Shown here piece by piece: positions 27,206 through 36,262 of a stretch of DNA of 64,000 bases. The position numbers and the translations under genes are program-made. Below the pieces are notes generated by a model that saw only the letters and a list, made by a program, of their open reading frames with translations, was not told where the DNA came from and searched no databases. Position 1 is the first letter of the stretch, and each line of letters starts with the position of its first letter. The DNA comes from Brachyspira hampsonii 30446 (GTDB lineage: Bacteria > Spirochaetota > Brachyspiria > Brachyspirales > Brachyspiraceae), in the NCBI RefSeq assembly GCF_000316195.1, contig NZ_JH994110.1, positions 698,537 to 762,536 on the forward strand. The letters run 5' to 3'.

Positions 27206-27933
27206 GCACGGGCTACTGTAAGTACTCCTATTTTATTAATGCATTCAAGTTTCTTAATCTCTTTAGAAATTTCATTTAAAGTGCTTCCCGTGGTAATTAC
27301 ATCATCTATTATAAGTATGTTTATTTTATCTTTTAAATTGTAATTACTGTTTACTTCAAAAGCATTTTGTATCATGTTTATTCTTTCTGTTTTGCTATTT
27401 AAAGAACTCAATGCTTTAGTTTCTTTTTTTCGTATTATAATATTATTTATCAAACTTATATTTAAAATTTTAGATATAGTTTCTGCTATGAGTTCGCTTT
27501 GATTGTATCCTCTATCCAATAATCTATTTCTGCCAAGAGGAACAAAAGTAACAGCATCATAGTTTTTGATATAATCTTTATAATAGTAGCTAAGCATAGC
27601 AGCAAAATCTCTGCATATTAAATACCTATGAGAGAACTTCATTTTATGAATCAAATCTACAGTATAATTATTATAATAAAGCATAGATTTACATTCATCA
27701 AAATAAAGTTCTTCATCTTTGCATATACATATAGAATTTATATTCTCTAAAACTTTACCGCATCTATTGCATCGTATATATTCATCTTTATGTATATAAT
27801 CCAATTTTTTATTTATGCAATTAATACAAATATAATTCATATTATTGCTTTGAATTAACTCTCCACATATTATGCAGTGATTAGGAAATATTAAAGAAAA
27901 TATATTATTTATAATATGCTTGTAAAGTTTCAT
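27202..27933 (-). CDS. comF: ComF family phosphoribosyltransferase-like protein
   Basis: A 243-residue ComF-type protein. The N terminus has cysteine pairs that fit a zinc-binding region (C20/C23, C36/C39, C55/C58 and a later pair). The C-terminal domain has VPLGRNRLLDRGYNQSE and the PRPP-loop motif ILIIDDVITTGSTLNE. In naturally competent bacteria ComF helps DNA uptake, but the family is found widely outside competence and its biochemical role is unsettled. It lies 11 nt downstream of the SPFH gene, probably co-transcribed. Confidence 0.9.
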   Translation of the reverse strand: MKLYKHIINNIFSLIFPNHCIICGELIQSNNMNYICINCINKKLDYIHKDEYIRCNRCGKVLENINSICICKDEELYFDECKSMLYYNNYTVDLIHKMKFSHRYLICRDFAAMLSYYYKDYIKNYDAVTFVPLGRNRLLDRGYNQSELIAETISKILNISLINNIIIRKKETKALSSLNSKTERINMIQNAFEVNSNYNLKDKINILIIDDVITTGSTLNEISKEIKKLECINKIGVLTVARA

Positions 27934-27944
27934 TTATTATTTAA

Positions 27945-28736
27945 TTATTTTATCTGTATCATAGGCGTAACACCAGAGCCTGATACCTGAGGCATTTTAC
28001 CGTCCCATTTTTCTATATACATTCTTTGTATTAATAGAGGAGTTAAAGATTCCTGCATTATTCTATTAGCTTCGGAAACACCTTTAGCTTTTGTGATTTC
28101 AGCCTCTGCTTCGTATCGAACTTTTTCTAAAGCATTTTGTGCTGTTAGGGCGTCCTGAGATGCTATTAATTTTCTCTCTATTGCTTGGTCAAATTCATCA
28201 GAGAAATCATGCTCTATAATGGAGCAGGCTGCAACTGTTATTCCATAATCATCAAAATCGGCTGTAACTTCTTTTAAGAGTTCTCCTGCCATTTCATTTC
28301 TTTTTGTGATAAACTCTTCTATGGTATATCTAGCAGAAACTGCATTAAGGCTTTCAGATATTCTAGGATTAATTAATTTATTTTTATAATCTACTCCAAA
28401 TTTTCTAAATAAATCCAAAGCATCTCCTCCTATAGAATACTGAACATTTAAAGTCATAGATATAGTCTGCATATCTTTTGATGATACAGAATATGTTTTT
28501 TCTACAGTTTGTTCTCTCACTTCCATAGTTTTTATTGTATCTATGAAAGGTATTCTAAAATGAAGACCTGGCTCTTCTTGTGATATAGCTTTACCAAGTC
28601 TGCTTCTTATTCCTACTTCACCTGTAGAAACTATAGTAACGCTTGAAAATAGTAAAAATCCTACTACAAGTACAATAGGAATCAATATAAAAAGCATAGA
28701 ATGCAATTTATTTGCATATACATTAATTATTCTCAT
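27945..28736 (-). CDS. SPFH/prohibitin-family membrane protein
   Basis: A 263-residue protein with one N-terminal helix (about 14-33) and a prohibitin-like SPFH domain: VSTGEVGIRSRLGKAI, EEPGLHFRIPFIDTI, ALDLFRKFGVDY. A C-terminal coiled-coil-prone region rich in Ala/Glu (VRYEAEAEITKAKGVSEANR) follows. Such proteins form ring-like membrane assemblies and often modulate proteases such as FtsH, which is encoded elsewhere in this window. AAGGAGAGG precedes the ATG. A MITE-like element is inserted 80 bp upstream and could affect its promoter. Confidence 0.88.
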   Translation of the reverse strand: MRIINVYANKLHSMLFILIPIVLVVGFLLFSSVTIVSTGEVGIRSRLGKAISQEEPGLHFRIPFIDTIKTMEVREQTVEKTYSVSSKDMQTISMTLNVQYSIGGDALDLFRKFGVDYKNKLINPRISESLNAVSARYTIEEFITKRNEMAGELLKEVTADFDDYGITVAACSIIEHDFSDEFDQAIERKLIASQDALTAQNALEKVRYEAEAEITKAKGVSEANRIMQESLTPLLIQRMYIEKWDGKMPQVSGSGVTPMIQIK

Positions 28737-28815
28737 AAACCTCTCCTTAAAAATAATTTAAAATTATATTAAAATATAAATAAATTTTTTGCAAGCATGT
28801 ACTATTTGGGTATTA

Positions 28816-29040
28816 GACTTGTTTCAAAACTACTTGACAAGATTAATTATAAAAATTATTTAATTTTAAAATTATAAACATGATGTTTTCCATGTTGCAT
28901 AATTTAGTATTTTAGTATATAAATATGCAGTCTTTTTGCTTCTTTGTGCCAACAAAAGAAGTGGGGTTTGGGGCAAAGCCCCAACTATAATTTAAAAAAT
29001 ATTAAATTAAAAATTTATAAATTTAGTTTTGAAACAAGTC
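28816..29040. repeat. MITE-like element upstream of the SPFH gene (225 bp)
   Basis: Ends GACTTGTTTCAAAACTAC and AGTTTTGAAACAAGTC, flanked by TA (28814-28815, 29041-29042). The core has CTTCTTTG...CAAAAGAAG and GGGGCAAAGCCCC inverted repeats. An internal TTGACA at the left arm could act as an inward promoter. It separates the divergent SPFH and hydrolase genes. Confidence 0.9.
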
Positions 29041-29192
29041 TATTATTCATCATATTAAAATATGTAAAAATTAATTGCATTAAGAAAAAAAATGCTATAT
29101 AATTTGCCCTATTATTTATAACAATAGCCGTATTAATTATGTTAAGTTAAATAACTTTCTAACAACAGCAATTTTATTATCGGAGTCTTTTT

Positions 29193-30128
29193 ATGGAAAT
29201 GCTAAATAGGGTATTAATATCAGATGACGGACACAGAATGTATACTTATATATTTATACCAGATTGCAAACCTAAAGCTATAGTTCAGCTTGTTCATGGA
29301 CTAGGCGAGCATGCAGGAAGATATAAAGATTTTGCTGAGAAATTAAATAAGGCTGGATTTTTAGTTTGTGCCGATGATCATAGAGGTTTTGGAAGAAGCA
29401 CTGTAAGTAAGGATCAAATAGGGCATATATCGGATAAGAATGGACATGAACTTATAATAGAAGATATGAGACATTTGATGGTTAATACTAAAGCAGATTA
29501 TTCTAATATTCCTTATTTTATGATAGGACATAGTATGGGATCTTTTCTCACTAGATATTTTATAATTAAGTATTATAAAGAATTAAATGGTGCTGTTGTA
29601 ATGGGTACTAAGGGAAAACCTAAAGGAATAGAAAATTTAGGAAAGGTTATAGCGAATATTCAGAAATCAATATTTGGCGGAAGAAAAAGAGCCAACTTAC
29701 TTGATAAATTATCAGTAGGAGGATATGGTAAAAAATTCTTTCCTAAAGATAAATCGCCTTTAGCATGGCTTACTTCCGATAAAGAAGAGATAAAAAAAAC
29801 TCTTGAAGATGAATATTTTGCTAATAAGCCTGCAAGTATAGAAACATATATACAGATGTTTGAGCTTATTGATAAAATTTCAAATAAGGATAATTATTCT
29901 TCTATGGATAAAAATTTTCCTATACTTTTAATATCCGGAGAGAAAGATCCAGTAGGTGATATGGGAAAAGGTGTAAAATGGGTTTATGACATGTACAAAT
30001 CATTAGGCTTTAATGATGTTAATATGAGTTTGTATAAAGACGGAAGACATGAAATACTTAATGATATTCAAAGAGACGATGTGGCCAAAGAAATAACAGA
30101 GTGGATTAATATTCATATAAACAAATAA
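29193..30128 (+). CDS. Alpha/beta hydrolase, monoacylglycerol-lipase type
   Basis: A 311-residue cytoplasmic serine hydrolase of the monoacylglycerol lipase/lysophospholipase group. LVHGLGEHAGRYKDFA is the oxyanion-loop region typical of this group. The nucleophile is in GHSMGS, the acid probably in ISGEKDPVGD and the histidine in DGRHEIL. Homologues release fatty acids from monoacylglycerols or lysophospholipids. GGAG lies 7 nt before the ATG. It stands alone on the plus strand between two repeat elements. Confidence 0.88.
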   Translation: MEMLNRVLISDDGHRMYTYIFIPDCKPKAIVQLVHGLGEHAGRYKDFAEKLNKAGFLVCADDHRGFGRSTVSKDQIGHISDKNGHELIIEDMRHLMVNTKADYSNIPYFMIGHSMGSFLTRYFIIKYYKELNGAVVMGTKGKPKGIENLGKVIANIQKSIFGGRKRANLLDKLSVGGYGKKFFPKDKSPLAWLTSDKEEIKKTLEDEYFANKPASIETYIQMFELIDKISNKDNYSSMDKNFPILLISGEKDPVGDMGKGVKWVYDMYKSLGFNDVNMSLYKDGRHEILNDIQRDDVAKEITEWINIHINK

Positions 30129-30137
30129 TTATTTTTT

Positions 30138-30350
30138 ACGCACGGTAAGTTTACTTATATAAGTATAAAAATTATTTTTGCAGTACATATTTTTTATTCA
30201 TTTATAAATTAAACGTGCGTTTTACAAAGTTCTGTAATCTAAATAAATTTTGGGCGGGCATGCTTTTTCTTTTTAAGCAATAAAGAAATAATAATCTAAT
30301 AATTTATATTTAGTTATAAAACTAATAGGGCGGGGATGCAGTATAGATTA
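30138..30350. repeat. Composite intergenic element, copy 1
   Basis: ACGCACG (30138-30144) and CGTGCGT (30214-30220) form a long-range inverted repeat, with TTGCAGT between. GGGCGGG (30252-30258) and GGGCGGGG (30328-30335) follow, separated by an AAGCAATAAAG segment. Each landmark is spaced within 1-2 bp of the copy at 35476, although the intervening bases differ. It lies between convergent genes. Confidence 0.6.
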
Positions 30351-30372
30351 AAAATATAAAAAATTATATAAT

Positions 30373-30861
30373 TTAATCATAATAAGCATAGCTGTCAATT
30401 TCCCTTGAAGCATCATAATCTTCTTTAATACTCATTGCATATTTATTTTCTGAGTTAATAAATTTTAAACATGATTTTATTGCTTCTTTTGTAAGAGGAG
30501 GCACATCATTTCTATTAAGAGCCTCTTCTATATCAAGCCAAATAACTTCGCTGTTTTCAGAATCATTAACTTTCGCTTCTCCTGAAATATATTCTGCCAT
30601 GAATATCAAATACCAATCATTAGCAGTAAAACGCATAGATACTATTTCTTTTGCAATTACTTTTACATTAGTTTCTTCCAATACTTCTCTTTGAGCTGCT
30701 TCTGCAGGCAGTTCTCCCTCATTAATAAATCCTCCCGGTATTATAAGAAGACCATTTCCTCTGCCGTAATTATGCCTTCCTAAAAGAACTTTACCTTCTT
30801 TTATTACAACACAGCCTACACCTTTTCCAAATATCATTCTTTCATTATCTGAAAATGCCAT
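30373..30861 (-). CDS. NUDIX hydrolase
   Basis: A 162-residue NUDIX protein, which hydrolyses a nucleoside diphosphate linked to another group. The Nudix box runs from G44 to V66: G44, E50, R58-E59-V60-L61-E62-E63, with N65 replacing the usual Gly. The substrate is not deducible; the compact domain and DWYLIFMAEY suggest the ADP-ribose/NADH-like or MutT-like groups. AAGGGAT precedes the ATG. It is the last gene of a five-gene minus-strand run that includes tilS. Confidence 0.9.
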   Translation of the reverse strand: MAFSDNERMIFGKGVGCVVIKEGKVLLGRHNYGRGNGLLIIPGGFINEGELPAEAAQREVLEETNVKVIAKEIVSMRFTANDWYLIFMAEYISGEAKVNDSENSEVIWLDIEEALNRNDVPPLTKEAIKSCLKFINSENKYAMSIKEDYDASREIDSYAYYD

Positions 30862-30885
30862 TTCTAATTATCCCTTTTAATTTTC

Positions 30886-32265
30886 TTATTTTTTAATATC
30901 GCAATCATTATTAAAGATGATTTTTAATATGTATTCATCTTCTTTATTTATAGCTGTTTCATTTGATATTCTATTTAATCCGTAAGGCTCTAAATATAAA
31001 GCCAGAATATTGTTATCATCTTCTGAAGTTATTACGGGTATTCTATCTCTTTTATATGAAGATATTTTTAAGTCTATAAAAATCTTTCTTAAATATTTTT
31101 TTTGATTATTAGGATATGCATATATAAAATCCCCATCTTTTCTGCTTCTTATTATAATTGGGTACTTAGCTTTTATATACAGAGCTTCTTTATAATTAAT
31201 ATCTTTATTTAAAACTGTTTCTGTTTTTATTGTTTTATTGCAGAAAATATATAAGCCGTCTTTTTCTATTTTTATAAAATTATTTGTTTTGATATCATCA
31301 AGTTTTTTTTCTATAGCTTTTATATTAATGAAGTCGTATTCTTTTATAATATAAAAATTATCAAGTCTTAATTTAATATTAGGCTTATCAGATTTTATTA
31401 TATTTAGTATTTCTATAATTCTTTTTTCTGTTATTTCTATATTATTTTTTGCTAAAAGTTTTATTATGATTTTTTTTATAAAAAGACTTTTTATATTTTT
31501 TATTTTTTCTATATTAAGTTTTTTATTTTTTTCGTATATATTTTTTTTGTATAATTTATTAATTTTTTTTCTTAGTATATAAGTTTCTTCATAGCTTTTT
31601 TTTGCAAATCTTATTATATTGTTTTTAGCATTTGTATTTATTTCTTCAAGCATTGGTATGATTAAATTTCTTATTTTATTTCTAGCATAATAATTTTTTT
31701 TATTTGAAACATCTTCTCTATGTTCAAGATTATTATTTACTGCATACTCTTCAATATCTTTTCTATAAAAGTTCAAAATAGGTCTTAAAATATATCCTTT
31801 TTTTTCTCTAAGGCTTTTATAAACATTAGTTCCAGCCCCTTTAATCATTCTGTAAATTATAGTTTCAGCTAAATCATCTTTATTATGAGCTATTAAAAGA
31901 TAATCATATATTTTTTTATTATGAAGCTCTTCAAAAAAAGCATATCTGTCATTTCTAGCTTCAAGCTGAATATTTTTTCCATTATAGCTGTTAGGAGGTA
32001 TTTCTTTAACATATATATCTATATTATATTTTTTAGCCATTTCGCGGGCAAATAATTCATCATTAGTAGAATCTTCGCCTCTAAGATTATAATTAACATG
32101 TATTATTATTAAATTAAATGATAACTTTTCTTTTAATCTGTATGCGATATTGAGCATAACCTGAGAATCAATACCTCCTGAATATGCTGCAGCTAATGTT
32201 TTATTTTTTATGTCATCTATATTTGAAAGTAAAAATTGTGAAGTTTCTTCCATCATTATATTCAT
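30886..32265 (-). CDS. tilS: tRNA(Ile)-lysidine synthase TilS
   Basis: TilS, 459 residues, converts the wobble cytidine of tRNA-Ile(CAU) to lysidine with ATP, so that it reads AUA. This matters in a genome where AUA is likely to be common. The PP-loop is SGGIDS (29-34), with AHNKDDLAETIIYRMIKGAG, the conserved tRNA- and ATP-site region. A helical middle and the C-terminal TilS domain (YIKAKYPIIIRSRKDGDFI, KKYLRKIFIDLKI) complete the family pattern. It follows the DUF1848 gene by 15 nt. Confidence 0.93.
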   Translation of the reverse strand: MNIMMEETSQFLLSNIDDIKNKTLAAAYSGGIDSQVMLNIAYRLKEKLSFNLIIIHVNYNLRGEDSTNDELFAREMAKKYNIDIYVKEIPPNSYNGKNIQLEARNDRYAFFEELHNKKIYDYLLIAHNKDDLAETIIYRMIKGAGTNVYKSLREKKGYILRPILNFYRKDIEEYAVNNNLEHREDVSNKKNYYARNKIRNLIIPMLEEINTNAKNNIIRFAKKSYEETYILRKKINKLYKKNIYEKNKKLNIEKIKNIKSLFIKKIIIKLLAKNNIEITEKRIIEILNIIKSDKPNIKLRLDNFYIIKEYDFINIKAIEKKLDDIKTNNFIKIEKDGLYIFCNKTIKTETVLNKDINYKEALYIKAKYPIIIRSRKDGDFIYAYPNNQKKYLRKIFIDLKISSYKRDRIPVITSEDDNNILALYLEPYGLNRISNETAINKEDEYILKIIFNNDCDIKK

Positions 32266-32280
32266 TATGTTATCCGTAAT

Positions 32281-33186
32281 TTATAATTTAAATACTTTAC
32301 TCTTTTCATTAACAATTATTTTTCTTTCTTTTATATTTATATTATCATTTAAATATTTATCAGATAATATTTTGCTATTTGCATCATAATCTTTTAATAT
32401 ATTTTTTGAATTGGCATAACAGTATATACAGCCGTTAGTACATGTATTATACATTCCTATATCAATACTTTCTATACAAGCACATAATTTTCTTTGAGAT
32501 TTATCTTTTTTTTCTTTTATAGAATAACCCAATATTTTTTGTATTCTTTCTTTATCTATGCATGCAGATTTTTCTATTTTTATATTGGAATTATCAAAAT
32601 CTTGAGAGCAGGATTTTAATTTTATATTATTTTTTTCAGATATATATTTCATATTTTCTATTAATAAAACTTTATCATCATTGTTTATATTTTTAATACT
32701 ATTTTTTATTTTTGAATATATTTCAACAAAGCTGAATATGCATTCATCTGTATAACCATTTAAACTATAAGCAAAGTTTTTGAAATGATTTATATGATAA
32801 TTAATATCAAAATCATCATTTAAAATAATAGGATCATATCTCCAAACTATTTTTTCTTTTGCGAATAACTTACTTATAGATTGAAATTTTTTTATTAAGC
32901 TATATTTATCAGGAATATTTTTTTCTATATTTTCATCATAAGCTGTAATAGTAAAATGCAGATAAAACTCATAACCTAAATCTTTTACTTCATTCAAAAA
33001 CTCTATATCAGGATTTTTTGACCAAAATACTATTATATCAACTATATTTTTATTTAATGTTATTTTATAAAAGTTATTTTTGTTTATAGGGTTTTGAGTA
33101 ATTATATACCCTTCTTTTAATCTATTTATAAACCATTTAGTATGCAGTGATGGTATATCAGTTCTTCTGCTTGCACTTATTATCAT
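32281..33186 (-). CDS. DUF1848 family protein, radical-SAM-like cysteine cluster
   Basis: A 301-residue DUF1848 protein. The opening MIISASRRTDIPSLHTKWF and WSKNPDIEFL are characteristic. Near the C terminus C-A-C and the cluster NTCTNGCIYCYAN could bind an iron-sulfur cluster as in radical SAM enzymes, although the CxxxCxxC pattern is not at the usual N-terminal position. The biochemical role is unknown. It sits between the MBL-fold gene and tilS with gaps of 12-15 nt, so they are probably one transcript. Confidence 0.85.
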   Translation of the reverse strand: MIISASRRTDIPSLHTKWFINRLKEGYIITQNPINKNNFYKITLNKNIVDIIVFWSKNPDIEFLNEVKDLGYEFYLHFTITAYDENIEKNIPDKYSLIKKFQSISKLFAKEKIVWRYDPIILNDDFDINYHINHFKNFAYSLNGYTDECIFSFVEIYSKIKNSIKNINNDDKVLLIENMKYISEKNNIKLKSCSQDFDNSNIKIEKSACIDKERIQKILGYSIKEKKDKSQRKLCACIESIDIGMYNTCTNGCIYCYANSKNILKDYDANSKILSDKYLNDNINIKERKIIVNEKSKVFKL

Positions 33187-33198
33187 TTTGTATTGATA

Positions 33199-33822
33199 TT
33201 AAAATACACCCATTTTTTTTCTTTGGGATAATTTTACACCATAAGCATCATGACCTGGATATAATAAAGTGTCATCATCTAAAGCAAATACTTTTTGAGA
33301 TATGCTTTCTTCTAATGTAGGAAAATCGCCTGTAGGAAAATCTGTTCTTCCTATTCCGTAAGCAAATATGGTATCTCCGCAGAATAAGTGCCCTTTAGTA
33401 TAATAGCATACTCCTCCTCTCGTATGACCTGGGGTATGTATAACTTTAAACTCTATATCTTTTAATTTGAAAGTATCGCCTTCATTAAATTGTATTTCTG
33501 GGCTTTGGCATTTAATTACACTTCCTAAATATGAGCTTACATTTAAACTTCCGTCCTGAAAGAAATCATAATCAAGGCTATGCACGCAATGAGGGGCATC
33601 TGGAAACTCTCTTCTTATATCATCTGCTCCTGATATATGATCAAAATGCCCATGTGTATATATTACTCTAACTAGTTTTTTCCCTTCTAATAATTTTTTA
33701 TAAATGTCATAGTTATTTAGTTTTGCCGCATCTATTATTATAGCCTCATCATCATAAGATACCACATAAGAATTCATTCCATACATGTTTTCACATACAC
33801 AATCAATTTTTAATTCACTCAT
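33199..33822 (-). CDS. MBL-fold metallo-hydrolase, glyoxalase II-like
   Basis: A 207-residue metallo-beta-lactamase-fold hydrolase. The metal motif is THGHFDH, followed by HTPGHTRGGVCYY and LFCGDTIFAYGIGRTDFP, and PGHDAYG at the end, a pattern shared with glyoxalase II-like thioesterases. It lacks the C-terminal extension of true glyoxalase II. The frame extends 20 codons upstream, but GGAGAG lies just before the ATG at 33822, and the upstream residues are not family-like, so I start there. It is in the tilS operon. Confidence 0.88.
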   Translation of the reverse strand: MSELKIDCVCENMYGMNSYVVSYDDEAIIIDAAKLNNYDIYKKLLEGKKLVRVIYTHGHFDHISGADDIRREFPDAPHCVHSLDYDFFQDGSLNVSSYLGSVIKCQSPEIQFNEGDTFKLKDIEFKVIHTPGHTRGGVCYYTKGHLFCGDTIFAYGIGRTDFPTGDFPTLEESISQKVFALDDDTLLYPGHDAYGVKLSQRKKMGVF

Positions 33823-33838
33823 TATTATCTCTCCTATT

Positions 33839-34594
33839 TTATTTTTTTTCTGTTTCCACAAGATAAATATCCATAGTATCAAGCATTCCTGTCATAGTAT
33901 TGTATTTTATTATTTTTCTTGTTTTATCATCTTTTTCAATATAAGCTGCTATTTTTGGGAAAAATATTGAAAAAGGTATTCCTTCTAATTTTATTTCCAT
34001 TTCATAGCATTCTTTTTCTTCATTATTTATTTTGATTTTTTTTATGCCATTGTTCAGTATTGATACTTTTAATTTACTATCTTTAGAAGCCATAGGCATA
34101 ATAATATTCATTTGATTTGTAGAGTCTATAGGAAAAGTTCTCGATATTTGATATACTCCATACATAGAGAATATAGCCAAATCTCCGTTTGAATTTGTAT
34201 AGTTCACCTTGTCTCTTATATCAAATGTATGCTCCATATTTCCGAAATCATAATAATCTATTGTTTTATTATAAACAGTTCTCATATTTGCCAAATCTAT
34301 AATGGAATACATTTCAGACTTTCTTACATTAGTCATCATGTTTTCTTCTAGTAGAAAAGGGTCTTTTAATTTGTTTGTAACAAAGCCTTTGATATAAGTT
34401 TCTTTAATGTTCCAATAGCCTTTACTGTCAACAGAAGTTTCTGTATATACTATCATGGCATTACTCTTTTTGCTGGATATTCCTTTATGTACAAAGTATT
34501 CCTGTTTCTGAAAGGAAGGTATATTAGTATAAGAGTAATACTGTGCAAATAAAAATGAATTTAATATAAAAATTATTATTAATATGTTTTTCAT
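33839..34594 (-). CDS. Secreted protein of unknown function
   Basis: A 251-residue protein with a short signal sequence (about 1-17, ending FLFAQ) and no further membrane segments, so probably periplasmic. The rest is predicted beta-rich, with repeated short strands such as YNKTIDYYDFGNMEHTFDIR and IKKIKINNEEKECYEMEIKL. I recognise no family with confidence; an outer-membrane lipoprotein-carrier-like or DUF4412-like fold is possible. It is the first gene of the run leading to the MBL, DUF1848, tilS and NUDIX genes, 16 nt before the MBL gene. Confidence 0.75.
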   Translation of the reverse strand: MKNILIIIFILNSFLFAQYYSYTNIPSFQKQEYFVHKGISSKKSNAMIVYTETSVDSKGYWNIKETYIKGFVTNKLKDPFLLEENMMTNVRKSEMYSIIDLANMRTVYNKTIDYYDFGNMEHTFDIRDKVNYTNSNGDLAIFSMYGVYQISRTFPIDSTNQMNIIMPMASKDSKLKVSILNNGIKKIKINNEEKECYEMEIKLEGIPFSIFFPKIAAYIEKDDKTRKIIKYNTMTGMLDTMDIYLVETEKK

Positions 34595-34647
34595 ATCAAT
34601 ATAATAAACCTTAAAAATACAAATTTCAATACAAATTAATAATATTT

Positions 34648-35031
34648 TTATACATTTCTAGTCTTTAAAATATTGCCTCTATTATCTATTATAATAATAT
34701 TATTGCTGATTTCTATTTCATATTTATTTTTTCTTTTTATTATTCTGTATATATTAAAATCTGCATATTTATTTTTTATAGTATTTATGACTTCTTTCTC
34801 TATGATATTATCTTCAGCAAATTTTTCTATTATAGGAAATGCTATCTCATTACCGTTTCCTATAATAGAAGTCCATTCACCCCTTGAAGTAAAGTTTACA
34901 GAGCTTCCGCCTTTAAATACAACACTGTATGATGAAGTAAATGTAGTTTTAAAAACATAATAATCATTAAAATATGTTTCTATAAAGTTTTTTGCTTTTT
35001 CTGGAAGTTTTTGATAAGGTATAATATCCAT
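34648..35031 (-). CDS. PepSY-like (DUF2874-type) protein lacking a signal peptide
   Basis: A 127-residue protein similar to PepSY-like/DUF2874 periplasmic proteins: IPYQKLPEKAKNFIETYF, SYSVVFKGGSSVNFTSRGEW and IIDNRGNIL. The homologue at 35721 has the same layout but adds about 30 N-terminal residues including a signal peptide. Here a stop codon lies four codons upstream and no clear ribosome-binding site precedes the ATG, so this copy looks N-terminally truncated and may be cytoplasmic or non-functional. Confidence 0.65.
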   Translation of the reverse strand: MDIIPYQKLPEKAKNFIETYFNDYYVFKTTFTSSYSVVFKGGSSVNFTSRGEWTSIIGNGNEIAFPIIEKFAEDNIIEKEVINTIKNKYADFNIYRIIKRKNKYEIEISNNIIIIDNRGNILKTRNV

Positions 35032-35081
35032 AATTGTAATCTAAATAATTTTCAATTTTATATAACTCTCAAATACCTTGC

Positions 35082-35222
35082 TTATTGATTTTCATTTTTT
35101 TCTTTTTCTATCATATCTTCTAAATATGCTTTTAAGAAAATATAATTATGAGCATCATCTAGGTTTTGATTATTTTCAATTTTTCTATTTAGAAATTCAA
35201 CTAATTCTTCTTTTGTTTTCAC
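35082..35222 (-). CDS. Small 46-residue protein, GTG start
   Basis: A 46-residue reading frame starting at GTG, with AAGGAT five to six bases upstream. The product is helical and charged, with a regular pattern (EELVEFLNRKIENN, AYLEDMIEKEKNE) typical of a small coiled or two-helix protein. Codon use matches the neighbours. It ends 50 bp before the PepSY-like gene on the same strand. I recognise no family; the evidence is composition plus the ribosome-binding site. Confidence 0.6.
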   Translation of the reverse strand: MKTKEELVEFLNRKIENNQNLDDAHNYIFLKAYLEDMIEKEKNENQ

Positions 35223-35475
35223 ATTAATATCCTTATAAATAGTTTATGTATTTTAATTTTCAAATTATAGTAGTTTTAAACCTTATAATATTATTTTTAG
35301 TATGTCAATAGATAAATTGTATATTTGTTTATTAAACTGTTTGTATATTGAAAGCCTGAATTGTACAAAAATAATTATAAAAGCAATTATAAAATCATAT
35401 TTTAACATAAGTTATTTAGTTTTATTTATACTGTGATTAAAAAGCTAATTTTATTTTTTTAAGTGTATTTTACAC

Positions 35476-35690
35476 CACGCGTTAAACTTGCTTAAAAAAC
35501 AAGGTTATTTTTTATTGCAGTTTCTAGCATAATTTGAAATTCCTTTTACCGCGTGCTGATACAGCAGCAAATTAAAAAAACACTTGGGCGGGTGTCTTGA
35601 AATTCTAATTAAGCATTAAGAAAAATTAAATATAATTTTCTAAAATAATTAAAAAATATAAAGGGCGGGGTATGTAATAAAAATTTTAAA
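35476..35690. repeat. Composite intergenic element, copy 2
   Basis: CACGCG (35476-35481) and CGCGTG (35550-35555), TTGCAGT between them, GGGCGGG (35586-35592) and GGGCGGGG (35663-35670) with AAGCATTAAG between. The landmark spacing equals that of the copy at 30138 within 1-2 bp. It fills most of the 498-bp spacer 35223-35720; the rest shows nothing else recognisable. Confidence 0.6.
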
Positions 35691-35720
35691 ATTTAAATGA
35701 AAATATATTAATTTATTATT

Positions 35721-36176
35721 TTAGGCTTTTTTTATTTTTATTATATTGCCTTCATAGTCTATATAAATATATTCTTTGTCATCAGCCTTGAATTCTATTC
35801 CTTTGCTTTTTTTGTATATATTATTAATGGTTTTATATTTTGATTTAATTATATTTATGATTTTAGCGTCAATAAACTTTTCAGCTGTGCTAATAGCTAT
35901 TGTTTTTCTATTTCCTATTATAGAAGTCCATTGCCCTTTTCTATTGAAATTTATTGATGAACCTCCTTTAAAAATTACGATATAATGAGTGGAAACAGCA
36001 GCACTATGCACTTCATAATCTTTAAAATATGTATTTACAAACTCTTGAATATTTAAAGGTAAAGATGTGTAGGGAATAAAATTAATATTTCTATCATTGT
36101 CAAAAAATAAAAATGAAGAAGATGTCAAATATATAAAAATTATCACAATATAAAATATATTTTTATTTTTAAGCAT
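35721..36176 (-). CDS. Exported PepSY-like (DUF2874-type) protein
   Basis: A 151-residue protein with an N-terminal signal or anchor helix (about 5-24), then IPYTSLPLNIQEFVNTYFKDY, IVIFKGGSSINFNRKGQW and the terminal YIDYEGNIIKI. These match the PepSY-like repeat family, which in relatives is exported and may inhibit or chaperone envelope enzymes. It is the full-length paralogue of the gene at 34648. It is divergent from the MATE gene, and the operator sites at 36263 lie between them. Confidence 0.75.
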   Translation of the reverse strand: MLKNKNIFYIVIIFIYLTSSSFLFFDNDRNINFIPYTSLPLNIQEFVNTYFKDYEVHSAAVSTHYIVIFKGGSSINFNRKGQWTSIIGNRKTIAISTAEKFIDAKIINIIKSKYKTINNIYKKSKGIEFKADDKEYIYIDYEGNIIKIKKA

Positions 36177-36262
36177 AAGAATATATCCTTAAATGATTGC
36201 TGACTATATTTTAAATAATACTCTAAAAAACAAATATTGCAATAGTGAATAAAAAAAGTAAA

